Shown: piece by piece, positions 1 to 6,438 of the stretch | Layout: every line of letters begins with the position of its first letter | Numbering within the stretch: the first letter of the stretch is position 1 | Made by a program: the position numbers and the translations under genes | Assembly (NCBI GenBank): GCA_910585995.1 | Contig: CAJUGG010000084.1 | Coordinates: forward strand, 1 to 18,002 | Direction: 5' to 3' | From: an uncultured Lachnospiraceae bacterium | GTDB taxonomy: Bacteria; Bacillota; Clostridia; Lachnospirales; Lachnospiraceae | Length of the DNA: 18,002 nt | The notes under the pieces: model-generated | What the model saw: only the letters and a program-made list of their open reading frames with translations | Databases searched by the model: none | What the model was told of the DNA's origin: nothing

Positions 1-1
1 A

Positions 2-256
2 AGACAGGCGGTAGTGGGCTGGTATAAAGTCCTGAACGGAGTCAATATGCCCTATTCCCGCCTGCGGCTGCAAGGACTGGCAGAAGACAGATGCTATCAG
101 GTGAAAGTAGACGGACAAAAGATAGAAGGACAATATTATGGAGATGAACTGATGAATATCGGACTCATCACCAGTGATGGCTCCGCAGGCGAACTCCCCC
201 ACGGCGTAAAAATGTGTGGAGATTTTGACTCGCGGGTGTATGTACTAGAGGTGTGA
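2..256 (+). CDS. alpha-galactosidase (GH36), C-terminal fragment
   Basis: Only the last 84 codons lie in the window; the frame is open to the left edge, so the internal GTG at 14 is not taken as a start. The visible part matches the C-terminal beta-sandwich domain of GH36 alpha-galactosidases, which remove terminal alpha-1,6-galactose from raffinose-type sugars and galactomannan. Supporting stretches are the GDELMNIGL block followed by a short loop, and the GDFDSRVYVLEV ending, which resembles the usual DF-SR-F-L end of these enzymes. The catalytic (beta/alpha)8 barrel is outside the window, so activity cannot be judged. The TGA stop (254-256) overlaps the first bases of palindromic element E1. 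The family call rests on remembered similarity of the C-terminus. Confidence 0.72.
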   Translation, partial: RQAVVGWYKVLNGVNMPYSRLRLQGLAEDRCYQVKVDGQKIEGQYYGDELMNIGLITSDGSAGELPHGVKMCGDFDSRVYVLEV

Positions 257-557
257 CGGCGCTGCCGCAGGGCGTACTCCCTGGGCGGGATGCGGGTGGG
301 CCATGGCAGAAGATGGCTGTGTCCCAGGGCTTGCGGACTCGACAAATGTCTGCATAGAATCTATCGGACAGTCTGCACAGTTTGTATGCTCCAATCGGAC
401 ACATAAAGTGTCCGCCTGGCTCATACAAACTGCACAGACTGTCCGCTCCAATCTACACAGCACTATTTGTGCGAGTCCACAAACCCTGGGACACAGCCAC
501 CCTCTGCCATGGCCCACCCGCATCCCGCTCAGGGAGTGCGCCCTGCGGCAGCGCCTG
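255..557 (+). repeat. Palindromic element E1 (conserved core, private stem arms)
   Basis: A hairpin-forming element of about 300 nt. The outer arms 258-335 and 478-555 are complementary almost throughout, with about six G-T or A-C mismatches. The core 336-477 is shared with E2 and E3. From outside in it has: a short stem starting GACTCG; a conserved asymmetric internal loop (5' GTCTGCATAGAATCTAT, 3' CTCCAATCTACACAGCACT); a perfect 24 bp helix from CGGACAG to TTTGTATG; a second internal loop (CTCCAAT opposite CCTGGCT); and a CGGACAC/GTGTCCG helix with an ATAAA loop. The left end GACGGCG and right end GCGCCTG match the ends of the other copies. The first two bases belong to the TGA stop of the preceding gene. 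Strand is given in the same sense as E3. Small ORFs here are by-products of the palindrome. Confidence 0.9.
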
Positions 558-768
558 AGAGCGTAAGACGGGAGTCAAAAGTCTCTTGGGGCTAGATCTG
601 TTAATTGCTTAACAAATATTTCTTTAGTAGAAACAAGTATTAAGATGGAAGCTTAGTCAACATCTATATCTATGCAAAAATTTTTTATTCCTGACAATAG
701 TTTTTCTAGCAAAGCCTACAATCTATTAACCCCCACCAGGAAAAGGCGTGACTCCGCCCCTCAATACC
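558..768. other. Spacer between palindromic elements E1 and E2
   Basis: About 210 AT-rich bases with no credible gene. It contains a small inverted repeat, TGTTAA-TTGC-TTAACA, at 599-614. On the + strand a TACAAT box at 718-723 has a poor -35 candidate (CTGACA, about 20 bp upstream), so a promoter toward E2 is possible but weak. I found no convincing promoter on the minus strand toward E1. Confidence 0.4.
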
Positions 769-1047
769 CAGGAGCCGGGACGGGGCAGTCGGTTGGGGAT
801 GAGGAGCGTGCGTCGCCAGGAGCGCCAGGGCGTGTGGACTTGACAAATAGTGCTGTGTAGATTGGAGCGGATTGGCTGTGCAATTTGTATGAGCCAGGCG
901 GACACTTCGTGTCCGATTGGAGCATACAAATTGTGCAGACTGTCCGATACACTCTATGCAGACATTTGTCAAGTCCACGCGTCCTGGCGCTCCCTGGCAG
1001 TGACGCACGCTCCCATCCCCAACCGACTGCCCCGTCCCGGCTCCGTC
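769..1047 (-). repeat. Palindromic element E2 (inverted copy of the E1/E3 family)
   Basis: This is a second copy, in reverse orientation to E1 and E3. The outer arms 771-836 and 976-1044 pair over about 66-69 nt and share no extended sequence with the arms of E1 or E3. The core 837-975, read on the minus strand, carries the same loops as E1: GTCTGCATAGAGTGTAT, GCTCCAATCGGACAC, GCCTGGCTC and CTCCAATCTACACAGCAC. The central helix has three G-T wobbles (as read on +) and two true mismatches; the apical loop is TTC. The ends, read on minus, are GACGGAG (1047-1041) and GCTCCTG (775-769). The left end lies 14 nt behind the stop of the minus-strand carbamate kinase gene, so it faces its upstream gene as E1 and E3 do. 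Confidence 0.9.
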
Positions 1048-1061
1048 GCATCGTCGTCCTG

Positions 1062-1991
1062 TTACCGAAAAATCGTCCCCGCCTTTTCCTCCACCGCCTC
1101 TTTTGCGTCATCCAGGTCGGCGATCACTGCTACACTTCCTGCCCTCCCTGATACAAAAGAAACCGCTGCCACCACTTTTGGCAGTACCGATGCCTCATCA
1201 AATTGTCCATCAGCAATATAAGAACGTGCCTTTTCCACACTCACCTGATTCAATGGCTCACAATTCTCTTTCCCATAGTTGAGATAAAGTTGTTTTTCAC
1301 TGGTCAGAAGCAGAAGCAGGTCTGCATCTAAAAGTTCTGCCAGTTTGCCGCTTGCCAAGTCTTTTTCGATCACTGCACTGGCGCCTTTTAGGCGGTTGGC
1401 TTGTTTTAGGACCGGGATTCCGCCGCCGCCGCAGGCGATGACGATGTGGCCGGCGTCAGAGAGGGTGCGGATGGCGTCAATCTCCACGATGTCTTCCGGC
1501 TTGGGAGCGGAGACGATCCGGCGGTAGCCGTTTTCAGTCTGAATGACATGATTTCCTTTTTCCTCTTCTGCCTCGGCTTCTTCTTTGGTCATCACACGTC
1601 CGATGATTTTGACGGGTTTGTAGAAAGAATCATCATAGGGGTTGACGACTACCTGCGTTAAGATGGTCGTGACTGGTTTTTGGATGCCGCGATTTAAGAG
1701 TTCTTCGCGGATGGCATTTTGCAGATCATAGCCGATATAGCCCTGGCTCATGGCAGAGCAGACCGACATAGGTGCAAAGGTGTAATCCGGGTGTTGTTTT
1801 CCAAATTCATTCATTGCGGTATGTATCATTCCGATCTGCGGTGCGTTGCTGTGAGAGATGACGATCTGGCAGTCGGTTTCTGCGATGTCTGCGATGGCTT
1901 TCGCTGCTGCTTTGACAGCGATCTTCTGTTCTGGTAAGGTAGTTCCAAGTGCTTTGTGCCCAAGGGCGACAACAATTTTTTTTCTGCTCAT
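1062..1991 (-). CDS. carbamate kinase family protein (divergent)
   Basis: A 309-residue amino-acid-kinase-fold protein of the usual carbamate kinase length. Classical ArcC makes ATP from carbamoyl phosphate and ADP in the last step of arginine deiminase or carbamoyl-dependent fermentations, in the cytosol. Family features: ACGGGGIPV at about 187-195, EKDLASGKLAELLDADLLLLL at about 210-230, and a C-terminal SGRAG followed by the typical helix and AGT ending. Two nucleotide/phosphate-binding segments depart from the usual form as I remember it: ALGHKALG (9-16) instead of ALGGNAL, and SHSNAPQIG (46-54) instead of a HGNGPQVG form. No arcA or argF homologue is visible nearby. The start is supported by AGAGGA 9 nt upstream and a strong promoter. 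It may be a true ArcC variant or a paralogue with another acyl-phosphate or carbamoyl substrate. Confidence 0.82.
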   Translation of the reverse strand: MSRKKIVVALGHKALGTTLPEQKIAVKAAAKAIADIAETDCQIVISHSNAPQIGMIHTAMNEFGKQHPDYTFAPMSVCSAMSQGYIGYDLQNAIREELLNRGIQKPVTTILTQVVVNPYDDSFYKPVKIIGRVMTKEEAEAEEEKGNHVIQTENGYRRIVSAPKPEDIVEIDAIRTLSDAGHIVIACGGGGIPVLKQANRLKGASAVIEKDLASGKLAELLDADLLLLLTSEKQLYLNYGKENCEPLNQVSVEKARSYIADGQFDEASVLPKVVAAVSFVSGRAGSVAVIADLDDAKEAVEEKAGTIFR

Positions 1992-2023
1992 AATGAAAAG
2001 TCCTCTTTTCTGTGATATAGACT

Positions 2024-2052
2024 ATTATAAAGTCGGAAATGGAAAATTGCAA
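2024..2052 (-). promoter_or_regulatory. sigmaA-type promoter of the carbamate kinase gene
   Basis: Read on the minus strand: -35 TTGCAA (2052-2047), a 17 bp spacer, and a perfect -10 TATAAT (2029-2024). The start codon follows about 32 nt after the -10 box. The -35 hexamer is palindromic and is also the -35 of the promoter facing the other way. Confidence 0.8.
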
Positions 2053-2075
2053 GAGGCGCATAAATGTGATATACT
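2047..2075 (+). promoter_or_regulatory. Extended -10 promoter for the murE-priA-def-fmt run
   Basis: -35 TTGCAA (2047-2052), a 17 bp spacer, and -10 TATACT (2070-2075) preceded by TGA, which gives an extended -10 TGn motif. It lies about 70 nt upstream of the murE-like start codon. It shares its -35 hexamer with the divergent promoter. Confidence 0.8.
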
Positions 2076-2143
2076 ACACAGATGATAAGTCGAAAGGCAC
2101 GAAAAACGTGTGTATTTCCGTAGGAAAATGAAGGAGGATCTTT

Positions 2144-3622
2144 ATGAGAACAGTGAAGAAACTGTTGGAGGGATTGGACCATCAGATAATCAAAGGAACA
2201 GACGAAGGAGAGATCAGTGCGCTGGTCTATGATTCCCGGAAGGTGACAGAAGGATGTATGTTTGTCTGCATCAAGGGAGCCGCTTATGACAGTCATGAGC
2301 ATGTGGAAGAGATCACGGCAAAGGGTGCGCGGGTGATCGTGGCACAGAGAGAAGTAGAAGTGCCGGACGGTGTGACGTTAGTATGCGTGAAAGATACACG
2401 CTATGCACTGGCTCTTTTGTCAGCGGCGTATTTTGATCATCCGGCCAAGAAGATGCGGGTGATTGGGATTACCGGAACCAAGGGGAAGACGACGACCACT
2501 TATATGGTGAAAGGGATTCTGGAACATGCAGGGTATCGGGTCGGACTGATCGGGACAATAGAGATTATCATTGGAGATACCCATATCCCGGCAGATAATA
2601 CGACGCCGGAGTCCTATCTGATTCAGGAGTATTTTGCCCGGATGGTACAGGCGGGATGTCAGGTCTGTGTAATGGAAGTGTCCTCGCAGGGACTTATGAT
2701 GCATCGGACGGCAGGGATTCCTTTTGAGATTGGCATATTTACCAACCTGGCACCGGATCATATCGGACCAAATGAGCATGAGAGCTTGGAAGATTATATT
2801 GCGTGTAAGAGTCTGTTGTTTCGCCAGTGCAGGCTTGGGATAGCCAATGTGGATGATGAGCATGTAAAGGAAGTGCTTGCAGGACATACGTGCGCCTTGG
2901 AGACTGTTGGATTTTCTAAAGATGCCGATTATCAGGCTTCTGAGATGGAATTGATCGGAAGGCCGGGGTATTTAGGTGTTGCTTATCATGTATCTGGAAA
3001 GCTTACGATGGATGTGGAGATCGATGTGCCTGGACGATTTAGTGTGTATAATTCGTTGGTGGCCATTGCAGTGTGTGAGCATTTCCAGGTGGAAGAGGCA
3101 GATCTGAAAGAAGCCCTGAAGGTGGTAAAGACTAAAGGGCGGATTGAGATGGTAAAAGTGTCAGACGATTTTATCCTGATGATTGACTATGCACACAATG
3201 CCATGAGCCTTGAGAGCCTGTTGATGACTCTGAAGGAATACCACCCAAAGCGTCTGGTCTGTCTCTTTGGCTGCGGGGGCAATCGTTCTAAGCTGCGCCG
3301 GTATGAGATGGGCGAGGTATCAGGAAGACTTGCAGATCTGACGGTGATTACTTCGGATAATCCAAGATATGAAGAGCCGCAGGAGATCATCAATGATATC
3401 AAGACCGGGATGGCGAAGACGGGCGGAACTTATGTGGAGATCTGTGACCGCAAAGAGGCCATCCGTTATGTGATCGAGCATGGGCAGGCGGGAGATGTGA
3501 TCGTCCTGGCCGGCAAAGGACATGAGGATTATCAGGAGATCAAAGGAAAAAAATATCCCATGGATGAGCGTATCCTCATACAGGAGGTATTAGAGGAACT
3601 GGCAGAGGAGAAAGGACGTTAG
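2144..3622 (+). CDS. murE: UDP-N-acetylmuramyl-tripeptide synthetase (MurE-type ligase)
   Basis: A 492-residue Mur ligase, normal length for MurE, which adds the third residue to the peptidoglycan stem peptide using ATP in the cytosol. Three domains are recognisable: an N-terminal UDP-binding domain with YDSRKV and FVCIKGAAYDSH (about 29-52); the central ATPase with P-loop GTKGKTTTT (111-119), NTTPES and VMEVSSQGL; and a C-terminal domain with DNPR at 405-408 and GKGHEDYQ near the end. DNPR is the motif generally linked to meso-diaminopimelate addition, so a DAP-type wall is inferred. The usual YAHTPDAL segment reads YAHNAMSLE here. The start follows AAGGAGG. The gene sits next to priA rather than in a division/cell-wall cluster, so it might be a second MurE-like ligase in this genome. 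Confidence 0.87.
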   Translation: MRTVKKLLEGLDHQIIKGTDEGEISALVYDSRKVTEGCMFVCIKGAAYDSHEHVEEITAKGARVIVAQREVEVPDGVTLVCVKDTRYALALLSAAYFDHPAKKMRVIGITGTKGKTTTTYMVKGILEHAGYRVGLIGTIEIIIGDTHIPADNTTPESYLIQEYFARMVQAGCQVCVMEVSSQGLMMHRTAGIPFEIGIFTNLAPDHIGPNEHESLEDYIACKSLLFRQCRLGIANVDDEHVKEVLAGHTCALETVGFSKDADYQASEMELIGRPGYLGVAYHVSGKLTMDVEIDVPGRFSVYNSLVAIAVCEHFQVEEADLKEALKVVKTKGRIEMVKVSDDFILMIDYAHNAMSLESLLMTLKEYHPKRLVCLFGCGGNRSKLRRYEMGEVSGRLADLTVITSDNPRYEEPQEIINDIKTGMAKTGGTYVEICDRKEAIRYVIEHGQAGDVIVLAGKGHEDYQEIKGKKYPMDERILIQEVLEELAEEKGR

Positions 3623-3625
3623 TAC

Positions 3626-5857
3626 ATGGAGTTTGTCAATGTCATCGTGGATATTTCCAGTGAGCAGCTGGACAGAGTGTTTTTATACCGGGTGCCTAAG
3701 GTTCTGCAGGACAGGATTCAGATTGGGATGCAGGTGCAGATCCCTTTTGGTCGGAGCAACAGACAGCGCAAAGGCTATGTGGTGGGGATGCCAGAGGAAG
3801 CAAACTATCCCCTGGAAAAGATCAAGGAGATATCGGGGATTGTCAAAGGCAGCATCAAGGCAGAATCTCAGTTGATCGCTCTGGCCGCATGGATGCGGGA
3901 AAATTATGGCTCTACGATGAATCAGGCATTAAAGACAGTACTTCCGGTCAAGCAGAAGACAAAGCAAAAGCAAAGCCGCAAACTGGTGTTCTTGCTCTCT
4001 AAGGAAGAGGGAAGAGAACTTTTAGAGACATACAGGAAAAAACATTATCAGGCAAAGGTCAGGCTTTTGGAGGCTCTTTTAGAACAGGGAGAACTGGATG
4101 GGAAAAAAGCGGAAGAGGTCTGTCAGGTGACTTCTTCTGTGATACAGAAGATGGAGCAGGATGGAGTCCTGCGCGTGGAGACAGCGACGCTTTACCGCAA
4201 TCCTTTTGAGGGGCATTTTCAGAGAAAGACAGAGACGCTTTTGTTAAATCCACAACAGCAGCAGGCAGTCGAAGGGATCTGGGAGGACTATCAGAGGGGG
4301 ATTCGGAAGACTTATCTTCTGCATGGAGTGACAGGCAGCGGTAAGACGGAAGTCTATATGGAATTGATCGCCAGAGTGATTCGGGATCAGAAGCAGGCCA
4401 TTGTGCTGATACCGGAGATTGCGCTGACTTTTCAGACGGTGATGCGGTTTTATGAGCGCTTTGGAGAGCGGGTATCCGTCATACATTCCCGCTTGTCAGA
4501 TGGGGAACGGTATGATCAGTTTATGCGGGCCAAAGACGGAGGGATCGATGTGATCATCGGACCTAGATCCGCACTGTTTACCCCGTTTCCAAAGCTTGGG
4601 ATGATCATTATCGATGAGGAACATGAAAGCTCTTATAAAAGTGAAAATGTTCCCAGATATCATGCCAGAGAGGTAGCGCTATACCGGGCATTGCTTTGTA
4701 GAGCCTCTGTGGTACTAGGAAGCGCGACGCCCTCGTTAGAGAGTTATTACAAGGCTGAGATGGGCGAATATGGCTATTATGAACTGACGAAGCGGGTAAA
4801 AGATGCTAAGATGTCAGAGGTCAGTATTGTGGATCTGCGGACAGAGTTGAAAGAAGGAAACCGTAGTATTTTCAGCCGTAAGCTCTATAGCGCCATGAAA
4901 GACCGGATGGAAAAAGGACAGCAGATGATCTTATTTCTAAACCGCCGCGGGCTGTCAGGGTTCGTCTCCTGCCGCTCCTGCGGAAAAGCCATCCGCTGTC
5001 CGCACTGTGATGTGACATTGTCTTTACACAATGACGGGAGCCTTCGCTGTCATTACTGTGGTTATGAAGTGCAGATGCCGGATGCCTGTCCCTCCTGCGG
5101 CTCCCGCTATATCTCCGGATTCCGGGCCGGGACCCAGCAGATCGAGAGAGAAGTCAAACGGGCGTTTCCCAAAGCGCGGGTGCTTCGGATGGACTATGAC
5201 ACGACCAGGACGAAAGAGAGTTATGAACAGATACTCTCAGCTTTTGGAAGCAGGGAAGCAGATGTGCTGGTGGGCACGCAGATGATCGTAAAAGGACATG
5301 ATTTTCCAGGAGTGACATTGGTGGGCGTATTGGCAGCAGATATTTCCCTCTACGCCAATGACTACCGGGCAGCAGAGCGGACCTTCCAACTGTTGACCCA
5401 GGCCGTGGGGCGTGCCGGCAGAGGAGATCTGCCGGGAGAAGCTGTGATCCAGACCTATATGCCAGAGCACTACAGTATCCAGGCATCCTCCAGGCAGGAC
5501 TACAAAGATTTTTACAAACGGGAGATTCTCTACCGCAGACTGATGGGATATCCTCCTGTTCATTCCATGCTGGGCATTTATCTGTCCTGCGCCTCAGAAG
5601 AACTTTTGGAGCAGCAGGCACAAATGTTAGGGTCCAGCATCACAGCAGAACAGATGGAAGGCCTGACCATCATCGGCCCAGCAGAAGCAGCGCTGGCTAA
5701 GAAAAATGACATCTACAGAAAAGTCATATATTTAAAACATAAACAGAAAAAAAAGCTTTTACAGATCAAAGACAAATTAGAGAAAAAGATGGAGCAGGAG
5801 AGTGTATGGCAGAAAGTATATGTACAGTTCGATTTTGACCCATTAAATTCGTATTAA
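3626..5857 (+). CDS. priA: primosomal protein N' (PriA helicase)
   Basis: A 743-residue superfamily 2 DNA helicase that recognises stalled or collapsed replication forks and reloads the replisome. The N-terminal 3'-DNA-end binding domain (about 1-105) starts with the typical FVNVIVDISS-LDR--YRVP pattern. The helicase core has Walker A GVTGSGKTEVY (about 234-244), DEEH (about 330-333) and LGSATPSLES. The inserted zinc module (about 449-494) has the expected cysteine pairs CRSCG, CPHCD, CHYCG and CPSCG, followed by the GTQQIERE and VGTQMIVKGHDFPGV motifs of the second RecA-like lobe and the QAVGRAGR motif. The start codon is 3 nt after the murE stop, so translation is probably coupled. All key residues look intact. 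Confidence 0.97.
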   Translation: MEFVNVIVDISSEQLDRVFLYRVPKVLQDRIQIGMQVQIPFGRSNRQRKGYVVGMPEEANYPLEKIKEISGIVKGSIKAESQLIALAAWMRENYGSTMNQALKTVLPVKQKTKQKQSRKLVFLLSKEEGRELLETYRKKHYQAKVRLLEALLEQGELDGKKAEEVCQVTSSVIQKMEQDGVLRVETATLYRNPFEGHFQRKTETLLLNPQQQQAVEGIWEDYQRGIRKTYLLHGVTGSGKTEVYMELIARVIRDQKQAIVLIPEIALTFQTVMRFYERFGERVSVIHSRLSDGERYDQFMRAKDGGIDVIIGPRSALFTPFPKLGMIIIDEEHESSYKSENVPRYHAREVALYRALLCRASVVLGSATPSLESYYKAEMGEYGYYELTKRVKDAKMSEVSIVDLRTELKEGNRSIFSRKLYSAMKDRMEKGQQMILFLNRRGLSGFVSCRSCGKAIRCPHCDVTLSLHNDGSLRCHYCGYEVQMPDACPSCGSRYISGFRAGTQQIEREVKRAFPKARVLRMDYDTTRTKESYEQILSAFGSREADVLVGTQMIVKGHDFPGVTLVGVLAADISLYANDYRAAERTFQLLTQAVGRAGRGDLPGEAVIQTYMPEHYSIQASSRQDYKDFYKREILYRRLMGYPPVHSMLGIYLSCASEELLEQQAQMLGSSITAEQMEGLTIIGPAEAALAKKNDIYRKVIYLKHKQKKKLLQIKDKLEKKMEQESVWQKVYVQFDFDPLNSY

Positions 5858-5883
5858 ATAAAAACAAAATCAAAATCAGCGGA

Positions 5884-5914
5884 AGTCCTCCCAGTGCCCG
5901 GATCTGGAAGGACT
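5884..5914 (+). other. Hairpin in the priA-def gap
   Basis: AGTCCTCCCAG (5884-5894) can pair with CTGGAAGGACT (5904-5914) with one mismatch and a 9-nt loop. It lies in the 92-bp gap between priA and def and is not followed by a T-run, so it is not a standard terminator. It could be an mRNA processing or stability site; no function is shown. Confidence 0.4.
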
Positions 5915-5949
5915 GTAGCGGAACTTTAATAGGAGGCTAGAGAATTATT

Positions 5950-6435
5950 ATGGCAATTCGTAATTTGAGATTTGGTGGAGATGCGATTCTTCGCAAGACA
6001 AGCAAGGAAGTAAAGGAAGTTACTCCGAAGGTGAAGGAATTAATTGATGATATGTTGGAGACGATGTATGATTCCAATGGGGTAGGGCTTGCAGCGGTAC
6101 AGGTGGGCATTTTGAAACGGATCGTTGTCATTGATGTGGGAGAAGGACCTCTGGTGATGATCAATCCAGAGGTGATAAAGACAGAAGGCTCCCAGACAGG
6201 GGACGAGGGTTGTCTGAGTGTACCGGGCAAAGCGGGACAGGTTACGCGGCCCATGCAGGTGACTGTCCGTTACATGGATGAAGACGGCGAGCAGTACGAG
6301 TTGGAAGGAGAGGAATTATTAGCTCGCGCCATCTGTCACGAATGTGATCATTTGGATGGAAAACTCTATCTGGATCTGGTAGAAGGTGAACTGCATGATA
6401 CCAGCTATGAGGAGGAAGAAGAGGAGGAAGCATAA
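5950..6435 (+). CDS. def: peptide deformylase
   Basis: A 161-residue metal-dependent deformylase that removes the formyl group from the first methionine of new proteins. The three catalytic motifs are present: GVGLAAVQVG (44-53), EGCLS (86-90, with the metal-ligand Cys88) and HECDH (130-134, two His ligands and the catalytic Glu131). Motif 1 usually reads GxGLAAPQ; here position 50 is Val instead of Pro. The protein ends in an acidic tail (about seven Glu in the last eight residues), beyond the normal catalytic fold. An AGGAGG lies 13 nt upstream of the ATG, a rather long gap. The next gene, fmt, starts 3 nt after the stop, the classic def-fmt pairing of the enzymes that remove and add the formyl group. 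Confidence 0.96.
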   Translation: MAIRNLRFGGDAILRKTSKEVKEVTPKVKELIDDMLETMYDSNGVGLAAVQVGILKRIVVIDVGEGPLVMINPEVIKTEGSQTGDEGCLSVPGKAGQVTRPMQVTVRYMDEDGEQYELEGEELLARAICHECDHLDGKLYLDLVEGELHDTSYEEEEEEEA

Positions 6436-6438
6436 TCT

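Noticed and set aside
14..256. GTG at 14 as a start of a small gene
   Set aside because: The frame is open to the window edge and the protein matches the C-terminal end of a large glycosidase, so it is a truncated view, not a small gene.
255..557. Integron attC site, REP/RAYT hairpin or CRISPR interpretation of the palindromic elements
   Set aside because: No GTTRRRY-type attC boxes, no GTAG/GGAG foot arrangement typical of REP was identified, and there are no regularly spaced repeats with spacers. A link to an unseen transposase elsewhere cannot be excluded.
245..566. Overlapping short ORFs on both strands in E1 (and likewise in E2 and E3)
   Set aside because: They are mirror images of each other through the palindrome, lack ribosome binding sites and have no protein-like sequence; the hairpin explains them.
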